Shown piece by piece: positions 1-12,177 of a stretch of DNA of 26,619 nt (positions are counted from its first letter, which is position 1; every line of letters starts with the position of its first letter). Both the position numbers and the translations under genes were made by a program. The notes under the pieces are model-generated. The model saw only the letters and a list, made by a program, of their open reading frames with translations, did no database searches and was not told where the DNA came from. Origin of the DNA: Skeletonema tropicum (lineage: Eukaryota; Bacillariophyta; Thalassiosirophyceae; Thalassiosirales; Thalassiosiraceae); NCBI GenBank assembly GCA_037178625.1, contig JAWZXG010000082.1, positions 1-26,619 of the forward strand. Direction: 5' to 3'.

Positions 1-1408
1 AATGATGGGATGGGATCAATGTTGATGATAATGAGATGGATGGTACACGTGCCAACCGAACATGATGAGGCTGATCTATGCTTCGTTCTTCAGCGAAGCG
101 TTTTGACCCACTTCATCGAACCAATCATGTTTGAGCATTCTGATATTGTACTGTATTTGCGAGTGCGACCCCTCCCTGAACTGTGATTATATTGTTACAT
201 ATTGTACGCCGGCCCCTCTAGTGGAAGTGTATTTTTGGATTTCACGTGTACCAACCTAAATTGGATCTTACTTTCTCAGTGTTGTCAATTTTTCGCGAGG
301 GCTTTGCCCGAGCACTGGTTATTGATTTTGAAATTTCGATAGCAATTAGGGTACTAATCGATTCAGCTTCAAAAGAGCTTTCGATCGGTGGTCATATTGT
401 ATTTATTTTGGTCTAATTTGGACCTCTAATGGAAATTCTGGATTCGGAGCCGGTTTGCAAGCCGCCGATCACTTTCTAGACCCGTTTTTAGCCGAGACGA
501 TCTGCGAAAAGTCGTCGAATAGGGCTCATTATACGTCTAATCGATAGAGCACGATGAGAGCTTTCCAAAACGACACTCATCGCCTTCATTGGACGGCTAG
601 GAGGTAAGATATTATGATATCGGCCGTTACATCATTACTGAATGATGTCATTGTTGCTTGTTCAGATGCTTGAAGCTGATCAAAAAAGTGGTGAGAGTTG
701 CCGCTTTGCAAATCTTCAGAAAGAGGTCCCACGCACGGCCCATGAAATTGAACACACGTCAGAACCAGATGGTATCAGATTACCTCTAATTTAGCTCGAT
801 TTTGCGCCATCTGTCGCCCGCCAAAGAGATTCATGAACACTCCGCCCGCACTCATTCGATCTGATGATAACAACCATGAATCTATTGAGATAGGTAGCAG
901 CTATTAGACATTGACTTCTGGTAAGTTTGCTCGCCGCTTTCGTCTATCAAGAAGAAGGATTAGTATTGACGGCATTTTTTTACTTTTTGCATCGCCGCCT
1001 CGACTTGGTGCCGCCGACACTGCATACAACTTACCGACCGCGACCTATCTAACCTCTCTTTTTTGCTAACACCTACCCAACCAAATATCTCATGGCAACG
1101 CAGCAGATTCATTAGCTATTGCATTCAGGACATGAATTAATTATGAAATCCTGAACGATAGAGATCCGATTGTTATGAGTGTGTAAATCACAAAATTGCA
1201 TAAACTTGAAAACCATCTTGTAGAGAGAGAGCAAAGCATCACAAAAAATTGCATAAAAAACATGAGCAGCGGCGGCGGCGGCGCATCACCCCGTCGAACA
1301 ACAGCAACCAACAATCCTACCAACAACACCAACAACAACCATGGCGGCCTACCACCGCCCGGCATGCTCCCAATCGACGACTCGTCGGATCAAGAAGAGG
1401 AGGAAATT
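1..1408 (+). repeat. Tandem unit 0 (left-truncated by window edge)
   Basis: Corresponds to bases 380-1782 of the unit. Five single-base insertions relative to the consensus: A near 673, T near 855, G near 958, a seventh T in the run 975-981 and G near 1128. These account exactly for its 5-bp excess. Confidence 0.97.
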
Positions 1409-1456
1409 CGGTTATATTGCTTACTACCATCATCTGGAAAAACTCCTAGCTTGTAA
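1262..1456 (+). pseudogene. Truncated N-terminus, MSSGGGG frame, across junction 0/1
   Basis: The 49 N-terminal codons shared with the right-flank gene are followed, past the junction at 1408/1409, by 15 unrelated codons (RLYCLLPSSGKTPSL) and tandem stops TAATAA. An AATAAA lies 142 nt after the stop at 1599. It can be read as a broken gene start or as a 64-residue mini-ORF. Confidence 0.4.
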
Positions 1457-1739
1457 TAAGGACTTCGTGGCTTATTGCATTCAAGACATTTCTTTTCACA
1501 TTGATAAAGAGGACGATGCTGTTGTTGCTTGTGGTGTTACTCCTCCTCCACCAACGCCATCTACCTCCACCACCAACCACAAGCAACGGCAGCATCTAAA
1601 TAAATACAAAGTTAATCAGATTAGATATCTACACGAGTATAATCTGGACCTGCTTAGGTACAACGTACGGTCTTTTTCTGTCATTGCTGGTGGAGGAGCC
1701 GCTGCTTGTGGTTGGTGGAGGAGGAGAATGAGATGTTGA
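1341..1739 (+). CDS. Junction-spanning 132-codon chimeric ORF (copy 0/1)
   Basis: Starts at ACCATGG inside the unit's right end and crosses the junction into the unit's left end. Residues 1-22 come from the +1 frame of the gene start (basic RRIKKRRK); the remainder, from FGYIAYYHHLEKLL onward, uses the open frame of the unit's left 330 bp, including DFVAYCIQDISFHIDKEDD, a TPPPPTPSTSTT linker and a Gly/Ala-then-Trp/Arg end before TGA. The C-terminal ~110 residues look protein-like and may be the tail of a gene that lay upstream before amplification. No family recognised. Confidence 0.3.
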   Translation: MAAYHRPACSQSTTRRIKKRRKFGYIAYYHHLEKLLACNKDFVAYCIQDISFHIDKEDDAVVACGVTPPPPTPSTSTTNHKQRQHLNKYKVNQIRYLHEYNLDLLRYNVRSFSVIAGGGAAACGWWRRRMRC

Positions 1740-3194
1740 TTGTTGTGTGATATTATTGGCCGAGCGTAGTCGAGGCAAGTGGAAGTTAATGATGGGATGG
1801 GATCAATGTTGGATGATAATGAGATGGATGGTACACGTGCCAACCGAACATGATGAGGCTGATCTATGCTTCGTTCTTCAGCGAAGCGTTTTTGACCCAC
1901 TTCATCGAACCAATCATGTTTGAGCATTCTGATATTTGTACTGTATTTGCGAGTGCGACCCCTCCCTGAACTGTGATTATATTGTTACATATTGTACGCC
2001 GGCCCCTCTAGTGGAAGTGTATTTTTGGATTTCACGTGTACCAACCTAAATTGGATCTTACTTTCTCAGTGTTGTCAATTTTTCGCGAGGGCTTTGCCCG
2101 AGCACTGGTTATTGATTTTGAAATTTCGATAGCAATTAGGGTACTAATCGATTCAGCTTCAAAAGAGCTTTCGATCGGTGGTCAATATTGTATTTATTTT
2201 GGTCTAATTTGGACCTCTAATGGAAATTCTGGATTCGGAGCCGGTTTGCAAGCCGCCGATCACTTTCTAGACCCGTTTTTTTAGCCGAGACGATCTGCGA
2301 AAAGTCGTCGAATAGGGCTCATTATACGTCTAATCGATAGAGCACGATGAGAGCTTTCCAAAACGACACTCATCGCCTTCATTGGACGGCTAGGAGGTAA
2401 GATATTATGATATCGGCCGTTACATCATTACTGAATGATGTCATTGTTGCTTGTTCAGATGCTTGAGCTGATCAAAAAAGTGGTGAGAGTTGCCGCTTTG
2501 CAAATCTTCAGAAAGAGGTCCCACGCACGGCCCATGAAATTGAACACACGTCAGAACCAGATGGTATCAGATTACCTCTAATTTAGCTCGATTTTGCGCC
2601 ATCTGTCGCCCGCCAAAGAGATTCATGAACACTCCGCCCGCACTCATCGATCTGATGATAACAACCATGAATCTATTGAGATAGGTAGCAGCTATTAGAC
2701 ATTGACTTCTGGTAAGTTTGCTCGCCGCTTTCGTCTATCAAGAAGAAGATTAGTATTGACGGCATTTTTTACTTTTTGCATCGCCGCCTCGACTTGGTGC
2801 CGCCGACACTGCATACAACTTACCGACCGCGACCTATCTAACCTCTCTTTTTTGCTAACACCTACCCAACCAAATCTCATGGCAACGCAGCAGATTCATT
2901 AGCTATTGCATTCAGACATGAATTAATTATGAAATCCTGAACGATAGAGATCCGATTGTTATGAGTGTGTAAATCACAAAATTGCATAAACTTGAAAACC
3001 ATCTTGTAGAGAGAGAGCAAAGCATCACAAAAAATTGCATAAAAAACATGAGCAGCGGCGGCGGCGGCGCATCACCCCGTCGAACAACAGCAACCAACAA
3101 TCCTACCAACAACACCAACAACAACCATGGCGGCCTACCACCGCCCGGCATGCTCCCAATCGACGACTCGTCGGATCAAGAAGAGGAGGAAATT
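1409..3194 (+). repeat. Tandem unit 1
   Basis: 1,786 bp. Insertions: G near 1811, T in 1889-1893, T in 1935-1937, A near 2184, two T in 2276-2282. Deletion: AT near 2875. Net +4. The three insertions at 1811-1937 open an antisense frame not open in other units (see findings). Confidence 0.97.
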
Positions 3195-3242
3195 CGGTTA
3201 TATTGCTTACTACCATCATCTGGAAAAACTCCTAGCTTGTAA
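3048..3242 (+). pseudogene. Truncated N-terminus, MSSGGGG frame, across junction 1/2
   Basis: Identical product to the 0/1 copy: five As after the junction, so the frame ends at TAATAA. Confidence 0.4.
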
Positions 3243-3525
3243 TAAGGACTTCGTGGCTTATTGCATTCAAGACATTTCTTTTCACATTGATAAAGAGGAC
3301 GATGCTGTTGTTGCTTGTGGTGTTACTCCTCCTCCACCAACGCCATCTACCTCCACCACCAACCACAAGCAACGGCAGCATCTAAATAAATACAAAGTTA
3401 ATCAGATTAGATATCTACACGAGTATAATCTGGACCTGCTTAGGTACAACGTACGGTCTTTTTCTGTCATTGCTGGTGGAGGAGCCGCTGCTTGTGGTTG
3501 GTGGAGGAGGAGAATGAGATGTTGA
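3127..3525 (+). CDS. Junction-spanning 132-codon chimeric ORF (copy 1/2)
   Basis: Same 132 residues as the 0/1 copy, unchanged. Of unknown function; could be non-coding. Confidence 0.28.
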   Translation: MAAYHRPACSQSTTRRIKKRRKFGYIAYYHHLEKLLACNKDFVAYCIQDISFHIDKEDDAVVACGVTPPPPTPSTSTTNHKQRQHLNKYKVNQIRYLHEYNLDLLRYNVRSFSVIAGGGAAACGWWRRRMRC

Positions 3526-4979
3526 TTGTTGTGTGATATTATTGGCCGAGCGTAGTCGAGGCAAGTGGAAGTTAATGATGGGATGGGATCAATGTTGATG
3601 ATAATGAGATGGATGGTACACGTGCCAACCGAACATGATGAGGCTGATCTATGCTTCGTTCTTCAGCGAAGCGTTTTGACCCACTTCATCGAACCAATCA
3701 TGTTTGAGCATTCTGATATTGTACTGTATTTGCGAGTGCGACCCCTCCCTGAACTGTGATTATATTGTTACATATTGTACGCCGGCCCCTCTAGTGGAAG
3801 TGTATTTTTGGATTTCACGTGTACCAACCTAAATTGGATCTTACTTTCTCAGTGTTGTCAATTTTTCGCGAGGGCTTTGCCCGAGCACTGGTTATTGATT
3901 TTGAAATTTCGATAGCAATTAGGGTACTAATCGATTCAGCTTCAAAAGAGCTTTCGATCGGTGGTCATATTGTATTTATTTTGGTCTAATTTGGACCTCT
4001 AATGGAAATTCTGGATTCGGAGCCGGTTTGCAAGCCGCCGATCACTTTCTAGACCCGTTTTTTAGCCGAGACGATCTGCGAAAAGTCGTCGAATAGGGCT
4101 CATTATACGTCTAATCGATAGAGCACGATGAGAGCTTTCCAAAACGACACTCATCGCCTTCATTGGACGGCTAGGAGGTAAGATATTATGATATCGGCCG
4201 TTACATCATTACTGAATGATGTCATTGTTGCTTGTTCAGATGCTTGAGCTGATCAAAAAAGTGGTGAGAGTTGCCGCTTTGCAAATCTTCAGAAAGAGGT
4301 CCCACGCACGGCCCATGAAATTGAACACACGTCAGAACCAGATGGTATCAGATTACCTCTAATTTAGCTCGATTTTGCGCCATCTGTCGCCCGCCAAAGA
4401 GATTCATGAACACTCCGCCCGCACTCATCGATCTGATGATAACAACCATGAATCTATTGAGATAGGTAGCAGCTATTAGACATTGACTTCTGGTAAGTTT
4501 GCTCGCCGCTTTCGTCTATCAAGAAGAAGATTAGTATTGACGGCATTTTTTTACTTTTTGCATCGCCGCCTCGACTTGGTGCCGCCGACACTGCATACAA
4601 CTTACCGACCGCGACCTATCTAACCTCTTTTTTTTTGCTAACACCTACCCAACCAAATATCTCATGGCAACGCAGCAGATTCATTAGCTATTGCATTCAG
4701 ACATGAATTAATTATGAAATCCTGAACGATAGAGATCCGATTGTTATGAGTGTGTAAATCACAAAATTGCATAAACTTGAAAACCATCTTGTAGAGAGAG
4801 AGCAAAGCATCACAAAAAATTGCATAAAAAACATGAGCAGCGGCGGCGGCGGCGCATCACCCCGTCGAACAACAGCAACCAACAATCCTACCAACAACAC
4901 CAACAACAACCATGGCGGCCTACCACCGCCCGGCATGCTCCCAATCGACGACTCGTCGGATCAAGAAGAGGAGGAAATT
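3195..4979 (+). repeat. Tandem unit 2
   Basis: 1,785 bp. One extra T in the run near 4060, one extra T near 4547, and near 4627 the CTCTTTTTT tract reads as an uninterrupted T run one base longer. This is the only place in the clean units where a substitution-like change is visible. Confidence 0.97.
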
Positions 4980-5027
4980 CGGTTATATTGCTTACTACCA
5001 TCATCTGGAAAAACTCCTAGCTTGTAA
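4833..5027 (+). pseudogene. Truncated N-terminus, MSSGGGG frame, across junction 2/3
   Basis: Identical product to the 0/1 and 1/2 copies; stop TAATAA. Confidence 0.4.
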
Positions 5028-5310
5028 TAAGGACTTCGTGGCTTATTGCATTCAAGACATTTCTTTTCACATTGATAAAGAGGACGATGCTGTTGTTGCT
5101 TGTGGTGTTACTCCTCCTCCACCAACGCCATCTACCTCCACCACCAACCACAAGCAACGGCAGCATCTAAATAAATACAAAGTTAATCAGATTAGATATC
5201 TACACGAGTATAATCTGGACCTGCTTAGGTACAACGTACGGTCTTTTTCTGTCATTGCTGGTGGAGGAGCCGCTGCTTGTGGTTGGTGGAGGAGGAGAAT
5301 GAGATGTTGA
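4912..5310 (+). CDS. Junction-spanning 132-codon chimeric ORF (copy 2/3)
   Basis: Same 132 residues again. Three consecutive clean copies (0/1, 1/2, 2/3), plus 17429-17827, make this the longest frame that recurs unchanged. Confidence 0.28.
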   Translation: MAAYHRPACSQSTTRRIKKRRKFGYIAYYHHLEKLLACNKDFVAYCIQDISFHIDKEDDAVVACGVTPPPPTPSTSTTNHKQRQHLNKYKVNQIRYLHEYNLDLLRYNVRSFSVIAGGGAAACGWWRRRMRC

Positions 5311-6763
5311 TTGTTGTGTGATATTATTGGCCGAGCGTAGTCGAGGCAAGTGGAAGTTAATGATGGGATGGGATCAATGTTGATGATAATGAGATGGATG
5401 GTACACGTGCCAACCGAACATGATGAGGCTGATCTATGCTTCGTTCTTCAGCGAAGCGTTTTGACCCACTTCATCGAACCAATCATGTTTGAGCATTCTG
5501 ATATTGTACTGTATTTGCGAGTGCGACCCCTCCCTGAACTGTGATTATATTGTTACATATTGTACGCCGGCCCCTCTAGTGGAAGTGTATTTTTGGATTT
5601 CACGTGTACCAACCTAAATTGGATCTTACTTTCTCAGTGTTGTCAATTTTTCGCGAGGGCTTTGCCCGAGCACTGGTTATTGATTTTGAAATTTCGATAG
5701 CAATTAGGGTACTAATCGATTCAGCTTCAAAAGAGCTTTCGATCGGTGGTCATATTGTATTTATTTTGGTCTAATTTGGACCTCTAATGGAAATTCTGGA
5801 TTCGGAGCCGGTTTGCAAGCCGCCGATCACTTTCTAGACCCGTTTTTAGCCGAGACGATCTGCGAAAAGTCGTCGAATAGGGCTCATTATACGTCTAATC
5901 GATAGAGCACGATGAGAGCTTTCCAAAACGACACTCATCGCCTTCATTGGACGGCTAGGAGGTAAGATATTATGATATCGGCCGTTACATCATTACTGAA
6001 TGATGTCATTGTTGCTTGTTCAGATGCTTGAGCTGATCAAAAAAAGTGGTGAGAGTTGCCGCTTTGCAAATCTTCAGAAAGAGGTCCCACGCACGGCCCA
6101 TGAAATTGAACACACGTCAGAACCAGATGGTATCAGATTACCTCTAATTTAGCTCGATTTTGCGCCATCTGTCGCCCGCCAAAGAGATTCATGAACACTC
6201 CGCCCGCACTCATCGATCTGATGATAACAACCATGAATCTATTGAGATAGGTAGCAGCTATTAGACATTGACTTCTGGTAAGTTTGCTCGCCGCTTTCGT
6301 CTATCAAGAAGAAGATTAGTATTGACGGCATTTTTTACTTTTTGCATCGCCGCCTCGACTTGGTGCCGCCGACACTGCATACAACTTACCGACCGCGACC
6401 TATCTAACCTCTCTTTTTTGCTAACACCTACCCAACCAAATATCTCATGGCAACGCAGCAGATTCATTAGCTATTGCATTCAGACATGAATTAATTATGA
6501 AATCCTGAACGATAGAGATCCGATTGTTATGAGTGTGTAAATCACAAAATTGCATAAACTTGAAAAACCATCTTGTAGAGAGAGAGCAAAGCATCACAAA
6601 AAATTGCATAAAAAACATGAGCAGCGGCGGCGGCGGCGCATCACCCCGTCGAACAACAGCAACCAACAATCCTACCAACAACACCAACAACAACCATGGC
6701 GGCCTACCACCGCCCGGCATGCTCCCAATCGACGACTCGTCGGATCAAGAAGAGGAGGAAATT
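4980..6763 (+). repeat. Tandem unit 3
   Basis: 1,784 bp. Only two changes: a seventh A in the run near 6040 and a fifth A near 6566. The second insertion shifts the frame upstream of the MSSGGGG start, so its upstream open extension begins MCKSQ instead of MHKLE. Confidence 0.97.
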
Positions 6764-6805
6764 CGGTTATATTGCTTACTACCATCATCTGGAAAAAACT
6801 CCTAG
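6617..6805 (+). pseudogene. Truncated N-terminus, MSSGGGG frame, across junction 3/4
   Basis: A sixth A after the junction changes the end from GKTPSL to GKNS before a TAG stop. The same insertion and a G insertion near 6869 break the chimeric frame in this copy. Confidence 0.38.
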
Positions 6806-8551
6806 CTTGTAATAAGGACTTCGTGGCTTATTGCATTCAAGACATTTCTTTTCACATTGATAAAGAGGGACGATGCTGTTGTTGCTTGTGGTGTTACTCC
6901 TCCTCCACCAACGCCATCTACCTCCACCACCAACCACAAGCAACGGCAGCATCTAAATAAATACAAAGTTAATCAGATTAGATATCTACACGAGTATAAT
7001 CTGGACCTGCTTAGGTACAACGTACGGTCTTTTTCTGTCATTGCTGGTGGAGGAGCCGCTGCTTGTGGTTGGTGGAGGAGGAGAATGAGATGTTGATTGT
7101 TGTGTGATATTATTGGCCGAGCGTAGTCGAGGCAAGTGGAAGTTAATGATGGGATGGGATCAATGTTGATGATAATGAGATGGATGGTACACGTGCCAAC
7201 CGAACATGATGAGGCTGATCTATGCTTCGTTCTTCAGCGAAGCGTTTTGACCCACTTCATCGAACCAATCATGTTTGAGCATTCTGATATTGTACTGTAT
7301 TTGCGAGTGCGACCCCTCCCTGAACTGTGATTATATTGTTACATATTGTACGCCGGCCCCTCTAGTGGAAGTGTATTTTTGGATTTCACGTGTACCAACC
7401 TAAATTGGATCTTACTTTCTCAGTGTTGTCAATTTTTCGCGAGGGCTTTGCCCGAGCACTGGTTATTGATTTTGAAATTTCGATAGCAATTAGGGTACTA
7501 ATCGATTCAGCTTCAAAAGAGCTTTCGATCGGTGGTCATATTGTATTTATTTTGGTCTAATTTGGACCTCTAATGGAAATTCTGGATTCGGAGCCGGTTT
7601 TTGCAAGCCGCCGATCACTTTCTAGACCCGTTTTTAGCCGAGACGATCTGCGAAAAGTCGTCGAATAGGGCTCATTATACGTCTAATCGATAGAGCACGA
7701 TGAGAGCTTTCCAAAACGACACTCATCGCCTTCATTGGACGGCTAGGAGGTAAGATATTATGATATCGGCCGTTACATCATTACTGAATGATGTCATTGT
7801 TGCTTGTTCAGATGCTTGAGCTGATCAAAAAAAGTGGTGAGAGTTGCCGCTTTGCAAATCTTCAGAAAGAGGTCCCACGCACGGCCCATGAAATTGAACA
7901 CACGTCAGAACCAGATGGTATCAGATTACCTCTAATTTAGCTCGATTTTGCGCCATCTGTCGCCCGCCAAAGAGATTCATGAACACTCCGCCCGCACTCA
8001 TCGATCTGATGATAACAACCATGAATCTATTGAGATAGGTAGCAGCTATTAGACATTGACTTCTGGTAAGTTTGCTCGCCGCTTTCGTCTATCAAGAAGA
8101 AGATTAGTATTGACGGCATTTTTACTTTTTTGCATCGCCGCCTCGACTTGGTGCCGCCGACACTGCATACAACTTACCGACCGCGACCTATCTAACCTCT
8201 CTTTTTTTGCTAACACCTACCCAACCAAATATCTCATGGCAACGCAGCAGATTCATTAGCTATTGCATTCAGACATGAATTAATTATGAAATCCTGAACG
8301 ATAGAGATCCGATTGTTATGAGTGTGTAAATCACAAAATTGCATAAACTTGAAAACCATCTTGTAGAGAGAGAGCAAAGCATCACAAAAAATTGCATAAA
8401 AAACATGAGCAGCGGCGGCGGCGGCGCATCACCCCGTCGAACAACAGCAACCAACAATCCTACCAACAACACCAACAACAACCATGGCGGCCTACCACCG
8501 CCCGGCATGCTCCCAATCGACGACTCGTCGGATCAAGAAGAGGAGGAAATT
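6764..8551 (+). repeat. Tandem unit 4
   Basis: 1,788 bp. Extra A in the A-run near 6793 (six instead of five), extra G near 6869, two extra T near 7600, extra A near 7830, T runs near 8120 and 8130 altered by -1 and +1, extra T near 8207. The insertion at 6869 breaks the open frame of the unit's first 330 bp. Confidence 0.97.
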
Positions 8552-8599
8552 CGGTTATATGCTTACTACCATCATCTGGAAAAAACTCCTAGCTTGTAA
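8405..8599 (+). pseudogene. Truncated N-terminus, MSSGGGG frame, across junction 4/5
   Basis: A T deletion near 8560 moves the frame to RLYAYYHHLEK, then the six-A run moves it back to TPSL and TAATAA, so the net length is unchanged. Confidence 0.38.
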
Positions 8600-10341
8600 T
8601 AAGGACTTCGTGGCTTATTGCATTCAAGACATTTCTTTTCACATTGATAAAGAGGACGATGCTGTTGTTGCTTGTGGTGTTACTCCTCCTCCACCAACGC
8701 CATCTACCTCCACCACCAACCACAAGCAACGGCAGCATCTAAATAAATACAAAGTTAATCCAGATTAGATATCTACACGAGTATAATCTGGACCTGCTTA
8801 GGTACAACGTACGGTCTTTTTCTGTCATTGCTGGTGGAGGAGCCGCTGCTTGTGGTTGGTGGAGGAGGAGAATGAGATGTTGATTGTTGTGTGATATTAT
8901 TGGCCGAGCGTAGTCGAGGCAAGTGGAAGTTAATGATGGGATGGGATCAATGTTGATGATAATGAGATGGATGGTACACGTGCCAACCGAACATGATGAG
9001 GCTGATCTATGCTTCGTTCTTCAGCGAAGCGTTTTGACCCACTTCATCGAACCAATCATGTTTGAGCATTCTGATATTGTACTGTATTTGCGAGTGCGAC
9101 CCCTCCCTGAACTGTGATTATATTGTTACATATTGTACGCCGGCCCCTCTAGTGGAAGTGTATTTTTGGATTTCACCGTGTACCAACCTAAATTGGATCT
9201 TACTTTCTCAGTGTTGTCAATTTTTCGCGAGGGCTTTGCCCGAGCACTGGTTATTGATTTTGAAATTTCGATAGCAATTAGGGTACTAATCGATTCAGCT
9301 TCAAAAGAGCTTTCGATCGGTGGTCATATTGTATTTATTTTTGGTCTAATTTGGACCTCTAATGGAAATTCTGGATTCGGAGCCGGTTTGCAAGCCGCCG
9401 ATCACTTTCTAGACCCGTTTTTAGCCGAGACGATCTGCGAAAAAGTCGTCGAATAGGGCTCATTATACGTCTAATCGATAGAGCACGATGAGAGCTTTCC
9501 AAAACGACACTCATCGCCTTCATTGGACGGCTTAGGAGGTAAGATATTATTGATATCGGCCGTTACATCATTACTGAATGATGTCATTGTTGCTTGTTCA
9601 GATTGCTTGAGCTGATCAAAAAAGTGGTGAGAGTTGCCGCTTTGCAAATCTTCAGAAAGAGGTCCCACGCACGGCCCATGAAATTGAACACACGTCAGAA
9701 CCAGATGGTATCAGATTACCTCTAATTTAGCTCGATTTTGCGCCATCTGTCGCCCGCCAAAGAGATTCATGAACACTCCGCCCGCACTCATCGATCTGAT
9801 GATAACAACCATGAATCTATTGAGATAGGTAGCAGCTATTAGACCATTGACTTCTGGTAAGTTTGCTCGCCGCTTTCGTCTATCAAGAAGAAGATTAGTA
9901 TTGACGGCATTTTTTACTTTTTGCATCGCCGCCTCGACTTGGTGCCGCCGACACTGCATACAACTTACCGACCGCGACCTATCTAACCTCTCTTTTTTGC
10001 TAACACCTACCCAACCAAATATCTCATGGCAACGCAGCAGATTCATTAGCTATTGCATTCAGACATGAATTAATTATGAAATCCTGAACGATAGAGATCC
10101 GATTGTTATGAGTGTGTAAATCACAAAATTGCATAAACTTGAAAACCATCTTGTAGAGAGAGAGCAAAGCATCACAAAAAATTGCATAAAAAACATGAGC
10201 AGCGGCGGCGGCGGCGCATCACCCCGTCGAACAACAGCAACCAACAATCCTACCAACAACACCAACAACAACCATGGCGGCCTACCACCGCCCGGCATGC
10301 TCCCAATCGACGACTCGTCGGATCAAGAAGAGGAGGAAATT
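8552..10341 (+). repeat. Tandem unit 5
   Basis: 1,790 bp. T deletion near 8560. Insertions: A near 8581, C near 8761, C near 9176 (destroys the second CACGTG), T near 9342, A near 9442, T near 9532, T near 9550, T near 9603, C near 9845. The C, T and A insertions at 9176, 9342 and 9442 together open a 107-codon frame at 9133-9456. Confidence 0.97.
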
Positions 10342-10593
10342 CGGTTATATTGCTTACTACCATCATCTGGAAAAAAACTCCTAGCTTGTAATAAGGACTT
10401 CGTGGCTTATTGCATTCAAGACATTTCTTTTCACATTGATAAAGAGGACGATGCTGTTGTTGCTTGTGGTGTTACTCCTCCTCCACCAACGCCATCTACC
10501 TCCACCACCAACCACAAGCAACGGCAGCATCTAAATAAATACAAAGTTAATCAGATTAGATATCTACACGAGTATAATCCTGGACCTGCTTAG
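10195..10593 (+). pseudogene. MSSGGGG frame fused to the downstream open frame, junction 5/6
   Basis: Seven As after the junction (consensus five) put MSSGGGG in frame with LLACNKDFVAYCIQ... A C insertion near 10580 then ends the frame early, giving 132 codons. Confidence 0.35.
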
Positions 10594-12135
10594 GTACAAC
10601 GTACGGTCTTTTTCTGTCATTGCTGGTGGAGGAGCCGCTGCTTGTGGTTGGTGGAGGAGGAGAATGAGATGTTGATTGTTGTGTGATATTATTGGCCGAG
10701 CGTAGTCGAGGCAAGTGGAAGTTAATGATGGGATGGGATCAATGTTGATGATAATGAGATGGATGGTACACGTGCCAACCGAACATGATGAGGCTGATCT
10801 ATGCTTCGTTCTTCAGCGAAGCGTTTTGACCCACTTCATCGAAACCAATCATGTTTGAGCATTCTCTGATATTGTACTGTATTTGCGAGTGCGACCCCTC
10901 CCTGAACTGTGATTATATTGTTACATATTGTACGCCGGCCCCTCTAGTGGAAGTGTATTTTTGGATTTCACGTGTACCAACCTAAAATTGGATCTTACTT
11001 TCTCAGTGTTGTCAATTTTTCGCGAGGGCTTTGCCCGAGCACTGGTTATTGATTTTGAAATTTCGATAGCAATTAGGGTACTAATCGATTCAGCTTCAAA
11101 AGAGCTTTCGATCGGTGGTCATATTGTATTTATTTTGGTCTAATTTGGACCTCTAATGGAAATTCTGGATTCGGAGCCGGTTTGCAAGCCGCCGATCACT
11201 TTCTAGACCCGTTTTTAGCCGAGACGATCTGCGAAAAAGTCGTCGAATAGGGCTCATTATACGTCTAATCGATAGAGCACGATGAGAGCTTTCCAAAACG
11301 ACACTCATCGCCTTCATTGGACGGCTAGGAGGTAAGATATTATGATATCGGCCGTTACATCATTACTGAATGATGTCATTGTTGCTTGTTCAGATGCTTG
11401 AGCTGATCAAAAAAGTGGTGAGAGTTGCCGCTTTGCAAATCTTCAGAAAGAGGTCCCACGCACGGCCCATGAAATTGAACACACGTCAGAACCAGATGGT
11501 ATCAGATTACCTCTAATTTAGCTCGATTTTGCGCCATCTGTCGCCCGCCAAAGAGATTCATGAACACTCCGCCCGCACTCATCGATCTGATGATAACAAC
11601 CATGAATCTATTGAGATAGGTAGCAGCTATTAGACATTGACTTTCTGGTAAGTTTGCTCGCCGCTTTCGTCTATCAAGAAGAAGATTAGTATTGACGGCA
11701 TTTTTTACTTTTTGCATCGCCGCCTCGACTTGGTGCCGCCGACACTGCATACAACTTACCGACCGCGACCTATCTAACCTCTCTTTTTTGCTAACACCTA
11801 CCCAACCAAATATCTCATGGCAACGCAGCAGATTCATTAGCTATTGCATTCAGACATGAATTAATTATGAAATCCTGAACGATAGAGATCCGATTGTTAT
11901 GAGTGTGTAAATCACAAAATTGCATAAACTTGAAAACCATCTTGTAGAGAGAGAGCAAAGCATCACAAAAAATTGCATAAAAAACATGAGCAGCGGCGGC
12001 GGCGGCGGCGCATCACCCCGTCGAACAACAGCAACCAACAATCCTACCAACAACACCAACAACAACCATGGCGGCCTACCACCGCCCGGCATGCTCCCAA
12101 TCGACGACTCGTCGGATCAAGAAGAGGAGGAAATT
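10342..12135 (+). repeat. Tandem unit 6
   Basis: 1,794 bp. Two extra A in the run near 10373 (seven As), C near 10580, A near 10843, CT near 10865, A near 10986, A near 11237, T near 11643, and one extra GGC triplet at about 11993-12009. The GGC gain is in frame and adds one glycine to the MSSGGGG frame; it is the only whole-codon change noticed in the array. Confidence 0.97.
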
Positions 12136-12177
12136 CGGTTATATTGCTTACTACCATCATCTGGAAAAAACTCCTAG
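11986..12177 (+). pseudogene. Truncated N-terminus with five glycines, junction 6/7
   Basis: Carries five GGC codons instead of four. Six As after the junction give the short GKNS ending and TAG. Confidence 0.38.

Noticed and set aside
1141..1365. Recurrent minus-strand 74-codon frame beginning MPGGGRPPWLLLVLLVG
   Set aside because: It is the antisense of the GGC/AAC-rich MSSGGGG frame; the hydrophobic look comes from reading Asn/Thr/Gly codons backwards. Its ATG is an internal antisense triplet with no supporting context.
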